DNA of 64,000 nucleotides from Clostridium chauvoei (GCF_002327185.1 NZ_CP018624.1:558001-622000); one strand, 5' to 3'. Counted from the first letter of the stretch, positions 51,840 to 61,838 are shown. A program made the numbers and translations. Notes: a model not told the origin generated them from the letters alone.

Positions 51840-52397
51840 ATGAAGGTAAATGAGAGAAATTTTATTTTAGAATTAAGAAAAGGTAATGAAAAAGCTTTAG
51901 ATTATGTAATTGATAATTACGGATGGATTATTAAATCTATAGTTAAAAAACATTTATATGGATTAGTTAATAGTCAAGATGAATGTATAAATGATATACT
52001 TATGGCAGTTTGGCTTAATATAGAAAGCTTTGATGAAAATAGAAGTGAATTTAAAAATTGGATAGCAGGGGTAGCTAAATATAAATCAATAGATTATAAA
52101 AGAAAGTATTTAAAGGATTTAGAATACGAAAATATTGATGATTTAAACATAAGTGTAGAAGCTGGGATTCAAGAAGATATTATGGCAAAGGAGTTAGATG
52201 AGGAAGTTAGTTCTTTATTAAACTGCTTAAAAAAAGAAGATAGAGAATTATTTATAAAACTTTATGTAGAAGAGATGGAAGTTGATGAAGTAAGTAAAAA
52301 AACGGGATTAAAAAGAGATGTTATCTATAATAGAATCTCTAGAGGAAAAAGAAAAATAAAAGATTTATTTAAACTAGTGGAAGTTAGGGGGCATTAA
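51840..52397 (+). CDS. ECF-type RNA polymerase sigma factor
   Basis: 185 residues. Region 2 (about 8-80) has DYVIDNYGWIIKSIVKKHL, DECINDILMAVWLNIESFD and FKNWIAGVAKYKSIDYKR. Region 4 (about 120-178) has LKKEDRELFIKLYVEEMEVDEVSKKTGLKRDVIYNRISRGKRKI. Its partner anti-sigma gene starts one base after the stop. The ATG at 51840 follows GAAGGG. The pair probably answers an envelope signal. The promoter it recognises is not identifiable here. Confidence 0.9.
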   Translation: MKVNERNFILELRKGNEKALDYVIDNYGWIIKSIVKKHLYGLVNSQDECINDILMAVWLNIESFDENRSEFKNWIAGVAKYKSIDYKRKYLKDLEYENIDDLNISVEAGIQEDIMAKELDEEVSSLLNCLKKEDRELFIKLYVEEMEVDEVSKKTGLKRDVIYNRISRGKRKIKDLFKLVEVRGH

Positions 52398-52398
52398 C

Positions 52399-53421
52399 TT
52401 GAATAAAAATATATATGATATGTTAAATGATAGTAATATAAACTTAGATGAATATCACAGCTATGAATTAAATGATATTGAAAAAGCTAAAATGAAAAGT
52501 AATTTTAGGAAAACAAGTAAGACTAAGAAAAATAGGAAAGCACCTAAAATTGTAGCTGCTATTGCATTAGGATTAACAGTTGGATTATTTGCAACTAACA
52601 TAGGAAACAATGTATTAGCAACTATAAATATAATAAGTGAAGATATTGCAAGTAGATTAGGAATAGAAAAGAATTTAGATGATTATAAAACTGTAGTAAA
52701 TAAGTCAATTACAAAGAATGGAGTAACTATTCAATTAAATGAAGTTATTTTAAATGGGGATGAATTAATAGTTTCTACTAATATAAGAGCTAGTGAATCT
52801 ATTGGTGAGTATGGGCTACAGGCTTTTGGAGATGTATATATAAATGGAAGAAAAGCAAGTAGTGGAGCTGGGGGAGGAGCTAAGGCTATAGATGAGTACA
52901 CAATGGAAGAAACTATTACCTATAATCTTAACTCAATTAATATAGATGATAATTTAAATATAAAAATAAGATATTCAACTATAGGGATGGAGAATGATGA
53001 AGTAAGAGGACCTTGGGAATTTGAATTTAAAGGAAATGGTAAAGAACTTGCTATAGCTACAAAAGAAATAGACTTAGATTATAGCTTTAATCTTGAAGAT
53101 GGAGAAAAAATTATTTTAAATAAATATACAACTAATGCTATAGGACAAAAAATATATTATAAAACTGAAAATGGAACAGGAAAATATGATATGGTATTAA
53201 AAGGCAGTGATGATTTAGGAAATAATGTAGAGTTTTATTTATCTCATGGAAGTAAAATAGAAGGATTATTTAAAAATTCAAGTATAGATGGAGAGGTATC
53301 AAGTGAAGCTAAAGAATTAACACTTACTCCATATGCAGTTAAATTCCCAGAAAAAAGTGGAAAGCTAAGCAATGACTTTAAAAAGGTTGGAGAAGAATTT
53401 AAGATAAATATTAATAAATAA
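52399..53421 (+). CDS. DUF4179-type membrane anti-sigma factor
   Basis: 340 residues. A cytosolic N-terminal part (about 1-50) leads to one membrane helix (KIVAAIALGLTVGLFATNIG) and a large extracytoplasmic domain with the DUF4179 pattern (VNKSITKNGVTIQLNEVILNGDELIVSTNI). The layout is that of a one-pass anti-sigma factor. The TTG start lies one base after the sigma gene stop, behind TTAGGGGG. It should hold the sigma factor until an envelope signal releases it. Confidence 0.85.
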   Translation: MNKNIYDMLNDSNINLDEYHSYELNDIEKAKMKSNFRKTSKTKKNRKAPKIVAAIALGLTVGLFATNIGNNVLATINIISEDIASRLGIEKNLDDYKTVVNKSITKNGVTIQLNEVILNGDELIVSTNIRASESIGEYGLQAFGDVYINGRKASSGAGGGAKAIDEYTMEETITYNLNSINIDDNLNIKIRYSTIGMENDEVRGPWEFEFKGNGKELAIATKEIDLDYSFNLEDGEKIILNKYTTNAIGQKIYYKTENGTGKYDMVLKGSDDLGNNVEFYLSHGSKIEGLFKNSSIDGEVSSEAKELTLTPYAVKFPEKSGKLSNDFKKVGEEFKININK

Positions 53422-53430
53422 TTTTATTGT

Positions 53431-53460
53431 AAAGTGGGCAAAGAGTATTTGTCCACTTTG
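53431..53460 (+). terminator. hairpin after the anti-sigma gene
   Basis: AAAGTGGGCAAA and TTTGTCCACTTT (one G-U pair) form a stem. The following sequence (GCATTTGCAC) is not a good T run, so termination is uncertain. Confidence 0.6.
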
Positions 53461-53608
53461 CATTTGCACAATAGATTTATTTAAATAGATCTTTAAAAAT
53501 ACTCTTTTAAAGTTACAATTATTTGAAAAATATTATTAATTTAGATTACATACTGTATAATTAATATATTAGATAATTTATAAAATTAGCAAAAAAAGGG
53601 GCATGTTT

Positions 53609-55468
53609 ATGAGGATTAATATAGTGGATTTTGGAGCAGATCCAAGTGGGAAAAAGGATAGTACAGTAGCTATATATAATGCATTAGAAGAAGCTAAGAA
53701 ATATAACGAACCAATTACGATTAACTTTCCTAAAGGTGAGTATAGTATTTATAAAGATTATGCTAGAGAGAGAGAATATCATACATCTAATACAAATAGT
53801 ATAGAAAATCCAGTGAAAAAAATAGGGATTCTTATAGAAGGACAAAGGAATCTAACTATAGAAGGTAATGATTCTTTATTTATTATACATGGTGATATGA
53901 TGACATTAGCTGTAGTAAAGTCAGAGAATATAAATCTTAGAAATTTTGCTTGGGATTTTCAGGTTCCAACAACTACAGAAATGACAGTTAAGAATATCGG
54001 TATTGAGAATGGGAAAAATTATATTGATTATTTTATACCAGAAAATTTTAATTATGAAATTATAGATAATGAGAAGAGTATTCTTTGGACAAGTGAAAAA
54101 AGTCCATATACAGAAGAATATTATTGGGAGGAAAAAGGTCACCATAATGCATGGTCAGTAGTTATATATAATCCTAAAACAGAAATTACAAGAAGATATT
54201 TTCTAAATGAAGGGCCTTTTAATGAAGTAAAGTCTATAAGAAAATTACAAAAAAATATTATAAGAATAATTTATAATGATAAAATACCAACAGGGCAAAC
54301 ATTAGGCGTTATAAATGAATTATGTGGAAGTATTAATAGACATACAGCAGGAGCTTTTATATATGAAAGTAAAAATACCATTATAGAGAATGTAGATGTA
54401 CATTATATGGATGGTTTTGGATGGCTTACTCAGATGAGTGAAAATGTAACCTATGATAATGTTAATTTTATACGAAGAAAGGGAACTGAAAAATATACAA
54501 CAAGCTTTGCTGATTTAATACATATATCAGGAGCAAAGGGTAAAATAACAATAAAGAACTCAAGTTTTTCCCATGCACATGACGATCCTATAAATATTCA
54601 TGGGACTTTTACAAGGGTTGAAGAAAAAATAAACAATAGAACATTAAAACTTAAATATATTCATAGGCAACAAGGGGGATTTCCTCAATACCATATAGGA
54701 GATAAAGTAGCGTTTTTTACAAGAGATACATTAGAATCTAAAGGTGAAATGCTTTATAAAGTTATTCATACTAGTAATCCTGGTGAAAATGGAAATGATT
54801 TAAAAACTATGATAATTGAATTTGATAAAGATTTACCAGAAGATATTGATGATAAAATAGAAAATCAACCTAAATATGTTGCAGAAAATGTAACTTATAC
54901 ACCAGAGGTTGAAATAGTAAATAATTTATTTTATAAAATTCCAACTAGAGGAATACTGGTAACAACTAGAAAGTCTGTTTTAATAGAAGGAAATACTTTT
55001 AAAAATATAGCTATGGCAAATATATTTTTATCAAATGATTCTAATGAATGGTATGAATCTGGTCCAATTAGAGATATGGTAATAAGAAATAATAAATTTT
55101 ATATTGTAGATACAGGACAAAAAGAATGGGCAGATACTCCAGGGATATTTATTCATCCAGTTACATTAGGAGGAATTTTACCAAATGCTAAAAAACCTAT
55201 TCATAAAAATATAGCAATAGAAGAAAATGAATTTTATACAAATAATACTCCTATAGTTATAGCTGAAAGTGTTGAAAACTTAAAAATAAGAAAAAATAAA
55301 ATATTTAAAGAAGATAATAAAGAGGTCTTTTCATTTAAAGCATGTAAGAATGTAGTTATTGAAGATAATATTTATAATTGTAATGGAGTAAAAAATGTAA
55401 TAGTAAAAGATATGTCTTTAGAATATATAGATAATAAGGATAATGATTTAACATTAATACAACTTTAA
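53609..55468 (+). CDS. GH110 family alpha-1,3-galactosidase
   Basis: 619 residues, a right-handed beta-helix. NIVDFGADPSGKKDST marks the start of the helix. HTAGAFIYESKNTIIENVDVHYMDGFGWLTQM, TSFADLIHISGAKGKI, FSHAHDDPINIHGTF and HRQQGGFPQYHIGDKV closely match (from memory) the GH110 enzymes that remove terminal alpha-1,3-galactose from blood-group B and linear epitopes. There is no signal peptide, so it may act on imported oligosaccharide or be released by lysis. The ATG at 53609 follows AAAGGGGC by six bases; ATG 53603 abuts the ribosome site. A phosphodiesterase gene follows in the same direction. Confidence 0.85.
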   Translation: MRINIVDFGADPSGKKDSTVAIYNALEEAKKYNEPITINFPKGEYSIYKDYAREREYHTSNTNSIENPVKKIGILIEGQRNLTIEGNDSLFIIHGDMMTLAVVKSENINLRNFAWDFQVPTTTEMTVKNIGIENGKNYIDYFIPENFNYEIIDNEKSILWTSEKSPYTEEYYWEEKGHHNAWSVVIYNPKTEITRRYFLNEGPFNEVKSIRKLQKNIIRIIYNDKIPTGQTLGVINELCGSINRHTAGAFIYESKNTIIENVDVHYMDGFGWLTQMSENVTYDNVNFIRRKGTEKYTTSFADLIHISGAKGKITIKNSSFSHAHDDPINIHGTFTRVEEKINNRTLKLKYIHRQQGGFPQYHIGDKVAFFTRDTLESKGEMLYKVIHTSNPGENGNDLKTMIIEFDKDLPEDIDDKIENQPKYVAENVTYTPEVEIVNNLFYKIPTRGILVTTRKSVLIEGNTFKNIAMANIFLSNDSNEWYESGPIRDMVIRNNKFYIVDTGQKEWADTPGIFIHPVTLGGILPNAKKPIHKNIAIEENEFYTNNTPIVIAESVENLKIRKNKIFKEDNKEVFSFKACKNVVIEDNIYNCNGVKNVIVKDMSLEYIDNKDNDLTLIQL

Positions 55469-55537
55469 AGTTATATTAATTTATTTTATAATTATTGAAT
55501 AGGAAAATTAAGGAATATTTAAAAGGGAGGATTTTAT

Positions 55538-56842
55538 TTGCAAACAAAACACTTAATAGTTATATCTTTCGATGGAGTATCAACAGAAGATTTAGAAGTA
55601 CTAAGCGAACTACCAAACTTTGCAAAACTTATTAAAGGAGGAGCTTTAATTAAAAATGTAGAAATTATTTATCCATCATTAACTTATCCAGCTCATGCCA
55701 CTATAGTTACTGGATGTTATCCAGCTAAACATGGGATAATAAATAATACTTTATTAGAAATTGGAGAAGAAAGTCCAAACTGGTATTGGTATAGTAAGGA
55801 TATTAAGAAGGATACTATTTTTGATTTAGCAGAAAAAACAGGCTTAAAAACTTGCTCCATATTGTGGCCAGTTACAGGTAGAAGTAAAATCACTTATAAT
55901 ATGCCTGAAATATGTTGTACAAAACCTTGGCATAATCAAATAATTATGTCAGCTTTAGCAGGAAAAATTTCTTACCAGTTACCATTAAATAAGAAGTATG
56001 GAAGCTTAATAAAAGGAATAGAACAACCGTATTTAGATAATTTTTCTATGGAAGCAGCTAAGGATACGATATTAAATAAAAAGCCTAATTTAATGCTTTT
56101 ACATTTAGTAGATGTAGATAGTCAAAGACATTATACAGGATATAAAAGTAATGAAGTATCTGCTGCTTTAAAAAGACATGATAAAAGGCTTGGAGAAATA
56201 ATAGATACTTTAGAGAAAACGGGAATTTTAAAGCAAAGCACTATAGTAGCTTTAGGAGATCACAGTCAAATAGATACAGATAAAATGGTTAGATTAAATT
56301 CTTTATTTAGGGAAAAGGGACTAATTACTATAGATAATAAGAATAAAATAAGAGATTATAAAGCTATTGCTAAAAATTGTGATGGTAGTAGTTATATATA
56401 CTTGAAAAATAAATATAATGAAGAGGATAAGAGATTAGTTGAAAAAATTTTGGATGAAATAGTATCACTAGACAATAATCCTATAGAGTTTATATTAAAT
56501 TCTAAAGAAGCTGAAAATTTAGGGGCAGATCCTAAATGTACATTTATGGTAGAAGGAAAGCGTAGTTATTCCTTTATAGATGAAGTTACTGGAGACTTTA
56601 TTGAAAAAATAAAAGAAGAAGATATAGGGAAACTTCCTCATCGTGTAAAAGCTACTCATGGATATTTTCCTAAAAGGGATAATTATACTACATTTTTTAT
56701 AGCGTATGGAAATGGAATCAAAAAAGGAACAACAATAGAAAGTGGAAATTTAATAAATCATGGACCTACATTAGCTAAAATCTTAGGATTAGAGCTTAAA
56801 GATATTGACGGAAAAGTTGAGGAGAGAATATTTAATAATTAA
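55538..56842 (+). CDS. type I phosphodiesterase / nucleotide pyrophosphatase-like alkaline phosphatase superfamily
   Basis: 434 residues. ISFDGVS carries the first metal-binding aspartate. YPSLTYPAHATIVTGCYPAKHGI contains the nucleophilic threonine or serine. HLVDVDSQRHYTGY and VALGDHSQ supply further D/H ligands. ATHGY near the C-terminus is the last His. This is the NPP-type alkaline phosphatase fold. It cleaves phosphodiesters; the substrate is unknown. No signal peptide is seen. The TTG start follows AAGGGAGG. It may be co-transcribed with the galactosidase gene, 69 bases upstream. Confidence 0.87.
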   Translation: MQTKHLIVISFDGVSTEDLEVLSELPNFAKLIKGGALIKNVEIIYPSLTYPAHATIVTGCYPAKHGIINNTLLEIGEESPNWYWYSKDIKKDTIFDLAEKTGLKTCSILWPVTGRSKITYNMPEICCTKPWHNQIIMSALAGKISYQLPLNKKYGSLIKGIEQPYLDNFSMEAAKDTILNKKPNLMLLHLVDVDSQRHYTGYKSNEVSAALKRHDKRLGEIIDTLEKTGILKQSTIVALGDHSQIDTDKMVRLNSLFREKGLITIDNKNKIRDYKAIAKNCDGSSYIYLKNKYNEEDKRLVEKILDEIVSLDNNPIEFILNSKEAENLGADPKCTFMVEGKRSYSFIDEVTGDFIEKIKEEDIGKLPHRVKATHGYFPKRDNYTTFFIAYGNGIKKGTTIESGNLINHGPTLAKILGLELKDIDGKVEERIFNN

Positions 56843-56923
56843 GAGACCATATGAGTAAGTTAAGCAGGGAAGAAGAAAAAGGTTCAGTTCTTTTAAATAA
56901 TAATAATATTAAAATATAAATAG

Positions 56924-56964
56924 AAAGCCTATCAATAGAAGAAAATATTGATAGGCTTTTATAT
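56924..56964 (+). terminator. rho-independent terminator
   Basis: AAAGCCTATCAATA/TATTGATAGGCTTT stem around GAAGAAAA with a T-rich tail. Confidence 0.9.
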
Positions 56965-57084
56965 TTATAAATAATTATAAATATATTGTAAATAATAATA
57001 GAAAAAGTATAAAAATTTTTATCTTGAAATGAATTTTTTATTGTGATAATATTGTTTCTTGTATATCAAAAAGAGGTGGGGAAA

Positions 57085-58983
57085 ATGACAAAGGATAAGA
57101 TAATATCTAACACATTTATATTTATAGGGATAATGATATTTATAAATATTTTTCAAAGGATGTTTGGTTCAGAAAATACTCTTGTTGGAGTTGCAATTAT
57201 TACAGCAAGTTTGGCTTTGTTGGAAAGAGATTTAACAGTAGAGCCCATTAAAAATCTTATTAAATTATTAGGTTTAAATTTAATTTTAGGATTCTTTGCA
57301 TTTTGGTCAAACAATAATATTTGGTTAGGGCTAGTACTTAACTTTATAGCATTATTTATGATAGCTTATTTATTAAGTTATAAATTAAGAAAGTCTATAG
57401 TTGTACCTTTTGGACTTCAGTATTTATTTATGTTGTTTGCACCTGTATATGGTGAATCTTTTAAAAATAGAATTTTATCATTAATTTTTGGAGCTTTTCT
57501 TATAATGGCATTACAATTTTTAGCTAACAAAGACAAGCTTTCAAAAGTAGGTGGAAAAAAAGTTGACAAAATATATCAGGAGCTTTTAGTTAAGATTAGT
57601 ATATTAAAACTTGGAGTAACAGGAGAAGGTGGAAAGTTAGGTATCGTTGACTCAAATATATTAGAAGACATTAATAATATAAAAAGAATAGTTTATGATA
57701 AAAGAATTAATAATTTTTATATAACAAACCATGGGAAAATAACTACTAATATTATTTGGACATTAGAGAGAATAAACATATTATTAAATACTATACAACT
57801 TGAACGTGATAAGAATGCTTATATAAGCTTTTTAGGAGATATGTATAACATAATAAGTAAGCTAAAAGATGGAACTATTAAATTAGAAGAGATAAAAGCT
57901 TTAGAAAATAAGTATAAAAATAGTGATTTAAAACAAATCTATGTACATGAATTTGTTACTTTAATGGGGGAATTAATTTAGGATTTATTAGAAATTTTCA
58001 ATTTAAAAAAGAAAAATAGAAATACTATAAATACAAGTATTTCTATTCCTAATAAATTTAAGAAATTAACTATTCATAAAAGAGATTTTAGCTTTGATTC
58101 AGTAAAGCTTACTTATGCTATTAAACTAGCAATTGCAGGTTCTTTAACAGCATTTTTGACAGGATATTTTAATTTATCAGAAGGTAGATGGATGTGTTAT
58201 ACTATATTTTCATTAATACAACCTTATTCAGAAACGTGTAGATCAAAAGCAAGTCAAAGAATACAAGGAACTTTAATTGGAGCTTTAATAATCTTTATAT
58301 CCTTTAGTTTAATAGAAAATCAAACAGCTAGAATGTTTATAATATTACTTGCAGGATATTTAAATCCTTTTGCAACAAATTATAGAAATTCTATTATCTG
58401 TGTTACAGTTTCAGCAATAGCAGGTTGTGCAATAATAGATGGAACAACTAAGTTTGTTTTAAGCAGAATAATATATGTACTAATAGGGACTATAATATCA
58501 TTAATTATAAATAAATATATTCTTCCATATAAAATTGAAGATGGCAAAAAGTATTTACTTAAAACCTATGGAGATGTTATAAACCATATGTTTAATAGTA
58601 TGGGAGATAAGGATGCTGATGAAAGCATTAAAAACTTATTTTTAATTCCATCATTAATTGAAGAAAAATTAAAAGTAACTAATTTTGGAGCACAATCAGT
58701 GGAAGAAAAAGAGTTTATATATAATCAAAGGAGACTTATAAATAATATATATCACTACCATACTTTAATTAAAGAAAATAAAGATATAAGAGAAAAGGTA
58801 GGAGATGTAGTAGATAAAGTTAAAGACTTAACACAAAAGGATAACTTTGATTATGATTATGTAATTTCTAAAGTAAATGAAAAAATATCCAATACTAAGG
58901 ATGAGAAAGAAGTAGTTTTATTAGAAAATATAATTAGTATAATTGAAAATTATAAAAGGATTCAAAAATTCGTTGCTATTTAA
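57085..58983 (+). pseudogene. FUSC-family membrane protein interrupted by an in-frame TAG
   Basis: The first part (57085-57981, 298 codons) has about six membrane helices and a cytosolic helical region and ends at a TAG. The same frame continues after the TAG without interruption to 58983 (DLLEIFNLKKKN, then FDSVKLTYAIKLAIAGSLTAFL and the FUSC motif EGRWMCYTIFSL). Together they make a 632-codon frame, the usual length of aromatic-acid-exporter/FUSC proteins with two membrane halves. There is no ribosome site for a separate second gene. A single nonsense change, at 57979-57981, splits it. The ATG at 57085 follows GAGGTGGGG. Confidence 0.78.
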
Positions 58984-58987
58984 TTGT

Positions 58988-59018
58988 AAAAAGTTATCCG
59001 TTAGAGGGTAACTTTTTT
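58988..59018 (+). terminator. rho-independent terminator
   Basis: AAAAGTTATCC pairs with GGGTAACTTTT (one mismatch) and is followed by TTATTTTA. Confidence 0.8.
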
Positions 59019-59104
59019 ATTTTAAAAACATTTTATACTATTGTATCAAATCACCTATATTTCAAATAAGTATATAGTAATAAGAAATTTTATAGGAGAA
59101 AAAA

Positions 59105-59710
59105 ATGTTAGAGATGCTTTTAAATAGTTTATTAGGAGGAATGTCAGGAGGTATGCCAGGTGGAATGATGGGTGGAATGCCAGGTGGCATGGGTGGAAAT
59201 CCATTAATGAGTATGCTAATGGGTGGAAATCCAATGGGAAACATGGGTGGAGGTAACCCGATGGGTAATATGGGAGGAAATCCAATGGGTAACTTAATGG
59301 GAAATAATCCATTAGGAATGATGTTAAGTATGTTAATGGGTGGAAATCCAATGGCTAATATGGGAAACATGAATATGGGAAATCAAATGAATCAAATGAA
59401 TGGAATGGAAAATAATCCACTAGGAATGCTTCTAAATGGTATGGGTGGAAATAGAGGAAATCAAAGAAATCCAGCACCTAATATGAATGCAGGAGGAAGT
59501 GGGAATACCTTTGATATGGGACAAATGCTAAATATGATGATGGGTGGAAATCAACAAGCAGGTGGAAACCAACAAATGAATGGAAATCAAATGAATCAAA
59601 TGGCAAACAATCCATTAAGTATGCTTTTAAATGGAATGGGTGGAATGAATAATAACAATAATAATAAATCAAATAATATGTCAACTTCAAAAAGTAGAAG
59701 ACATAGATAA
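59105..59710 (+). CDS. Met/Gly/Asn-rich low-complexity protein
   Basis: 201 residues behind ATAGGAG, of which about 43 are Met (21%), with Gly and Asn making up most of the rest. GGNPMGNMGG-like units dominate the first half. Four NNPL[GS]M[ML]L or similar amphipathic segments (about residues 69, 103, 172 and at the start LLNSLL) recur. Aromatics are nearly absent (one Phe), Cys is absent, and the tail is basic (SKSRRHR). There is no signal peptide. Single-gene unit between terminators. I do not recognise a family. It could bind soft metals through Met, form assemblies, or be a coat-like structural protein. Confidence 0.75.
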   Translation: MLEMLLNSLLGGMSGGMPGGMMGGMPGGMGGNPLMSMLMGGNPMGNMGGGNPMGNMGGNPMGNLMGNNPLGMMLSMLMGGNPMANMGNMNMGNQMNQMNGMENNPLGMLLNGMGGNRGNQRNPAPNMNAGGSGNTFDMGQMLNMMMGGNQQAGGNQQMNGNQMNQMANNPLSMLLNGMGGMNNNNNNKSNNMSTSKSRRHR

Positions 59711-59785
59711 AATATATTTTAAGAGTTGGTTTGAGACAAGTGTTAGTAAAAATACTTTTAGAAGTATATCTTAAAATAACTCTAA

Positions 59786-59827
59786 AAATAAGCATTAACT
59801 TCTTAAAAGATGTTAATGCTTATTTTA
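59786..59827. terminator. bidirectional terminator
   Basis: AATAAGCATTAAC pairs with GTTAATGCTTATT around TTCTTAAAAGAT, between the Met-rich gene and the convergent kinase gene. Confidence 0.88.
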
Positions 59828-59831
59828 GTTA

Positions 59832-61838
59832 TTAGTCTTCTTTATCTTTTATATCAGACAATTCTATTTTAACAATTTCATCTAAGTTAGAATGTTTTAT
59901 AGGGGAACTAGAAGTTACGTTATCAATTTTTGTTATTGGGAAAGTTAAAGTAAATATTGTACCTACATTAGGTTTACTAGCAACACTTATAGTTCCATCT
60001 TGAATTGTAACAAGACCTTTTACAATAGAAAGTCCAAGTCCACTACCTTCATTGAATCTTGTTAATGAAGAGTCAACTTGTTTAAACTTATCAAAGATAT
60101 AAGGCAGATAATCTTCAGAAATTCCTATACCAGTATCTTTAATATCTATAAATACTTTATTTGCATCTCTTCTTACCATAACTATTATATTACCATTAGA
60201 AGGAGTAAATTTTATTGAATTAGAAAGTAAATTAAGCAAGGTACGCTCTAATTTAGGTTCATCCACGGCGGTAATAATTTCCTCTTCTTCTGTATCAAAA
60301 AGTACTTCTATATTATGAGATTTAGCAAAATCAACAATAGAAAGTACAGTGTTTTCTATTATTTCAACTATATTAGACATTTCAAAATGAGCTTCCATAA
60401 ACCCACTTTGTATTTTAGTAAGGTCTAATATATTATTTACAAGTCTTAAAAGCCTTTGGGAGTTTTGATCTATGTAAGATAATTTCTCATTTAAATAAAC
60501 TTTGTCAATATTACCGTTTTCTGATTTTAAACTTAAAAGCTTAGAAGTATTTAAAATTATATTTATAGGAGTTCTAAGTTCATGAGAAACAGTTGATATA
60601 AATTCGGTTTTTAACCTTTCAGCTTCTTGCGCATTAAGATATAATTTTTTATTTTTCAAAGACTCTCTTTTATGTAAAAAAAGCTTATATATTAAAACTA
60701 TAATAAAAATACAAAAGGTTATAAGAGTACTCCATATAAATACTTTAACAGATGTAGGTAATAAAAAATCAAAGGCTCCTTTATTTATAAAAAGACTGTT
60801 TTCAGGAAGTAATAACGGATTAATGTTATACTCATCTAATGAATTATAATCAAAAACTACTTTTTCTAAAGAGTCATAAATAAGGTTAAGGTTACTTACA
60901 CTTTCACCTTCAGAGAGTTTTATAATTATATCGCCAAGAACATTTCCGTGAGTTTGCCCCCAATCAACAATACCTCCAACTATTCCAGTAAAAACATAAG
61001 GTTGCGATTTTGTATAAATAGGGGTACTTATAGTATTTTTAATTAATTTTATAGTTTCTTTTAAAGGATATATATCATCACCATTTAAAGATTTAAAATC
61101 TCCAACAATTATATTGGCTTCATAAGATGTAGAATCTTTAGATAATTCATTAAGTATATCTTCAATATAAGTATGCTGAAGATAATTTATTTCAATAGGT
61201 CTTTTAAAATACATTTTTACACTTTCTATATTTTCTTTAACTACATTTGAATATGTTGCATTATCTAAAATTATATTAATCTTAGTTATATCTTTATGGA
61301 TATCTAAAATCATATTTATAAGCTGTAAATTATTTTCGATTTGAACAACACCTGTTATATAATTTTTTTCTTCTTTAGTAAGATTTAAGACTTTATTTAC
61401 TCCTGTAAAAACAATAGGGGTTTTATAAAATATACTATTACTATTAAAGAGATTTTTTCTAGCTAAATTAAAGGCTTCATCATCAATAACTAGAATAGTA
61501 TCTATCTTTTTATTAGAGTATTTTAAATTTAGAAGTTCCAAAAAACCTTTTAAATATTCTTCATCTAATCGTTGTCTTGAATCTAGATATTCACGATTAA
61601 TTTTAATGTTAGGATAGTCGTCTAATTTATTTTCGATACCTTGAAATACAAAATGTTCCCATTCACTAGAAGAATTGTATGAATTAATAACTAATACATT
61701 AAAGTCATTAGTATTATTATTAAAAACGCTTTTATAATTAGTAGTATTATTAGCATCAAGAGGTATCATAACACAAGTAATAATACAAAGAGTTATTAAT
61801 AAGAGTTTTATATAAAGTTTTGAATTAAAAATTTTCAT
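59832..61838 (-). CDS. membrane histidine kinase with ABC substrate-binding-like sensor domain
   Basis: 668 residues. An N-terminal membrane helix (about 8-28) is followed by an extracytoplasmic domain (about 45-340) of the ABC-substrate-binding type (VLVINSYNSSSEWEHFVFQGIE ... IDTILVIDDEAFNLA ... IVFTGVN ... IVGGIVDWGQTHG). A second helix (about 368-390) leads to HisKA with H419 in STVSHELRTP and HATPase (LLSNSIKFT, DTGIGI, GSGLGLSIVK). It should sense an external ligand. No response regulator is adjacent. The tail VKIELSDIKDKED resembles the tails of the two kinases at 17-21 kb. Confidence 0.9.
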   Translation of the reverse strand: MKIFNSKLYIKLLLITLCIITCVMIPLDANNTTNYKSVFNNNTNDFNVLVINSYNSSSEWEHFVFQGIENKLDDYPNIKINREYLDSRQRLDEEYLKGFLELLNLKYSNKKIDTILVIDDEAFNLARKNLFNSNSIFYKTPIVFTGVNKVLNLTKEEKNYITGVVQIENNLQLINMILDIHKDITKINIILDNATYSNVVKENIESVKMYFKRPIEINYLQHTYIEDILNELSKDSTSYEANIIVGDFKSLNGDDIYPLKETIKLIKNTISTPIYTKSQPYVFTGIVGGIVDWGQTHGNVLGDIIIKLSEGESVSNLNLIYDSLEKVVFDYNSLDEYNINPLLLPENSLFINKGAFDFLLPTSVKVFIWSTLITFCIFIIVLIYKLFLHKRESLKNKKLYLNAQEAERLKTEFISTVSHELRTPINIILNTSKLLSLKSENGNIDKVYLNEKLSYIDQNSQRLLRLVNNILDLTKIQSGFMEAHFEMSNIVEIIENTVLSIVDFAKSHNIEVLFDTEEEEIITAVDEPKLERTLLNLLSNSIKFTPSNGNIIVMVRRDANKVFIDIKDTGIGISEDYLPYIFDKFKQVDSSLTRFNEGSGLGLSIVKGLVTIQDGTISVASKPNVGTIFTLTFPITKIDNVTSSSPIKHSNLDEIVKIELSDIKDKED

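Noticed and set aside
56850..56920. 22-codon ORF after the phosphodiesterase gene
   Set aside because: No ribosome site and an Asn-run end. Probably chance.
58156..58983. Separate second FUSC gene
   Set aside because: It starts at an internal TTG without ribosome site and is in the same frame as the first half, separated only by one TAG.
59055..59370. Two proline- or histidine-rich open frames opposite the Met-rich gene
   Set aside because: They are the reverse-complement readings of the ATG/GGN repeats. No ribosome site; the plus-strand gene has a good one.
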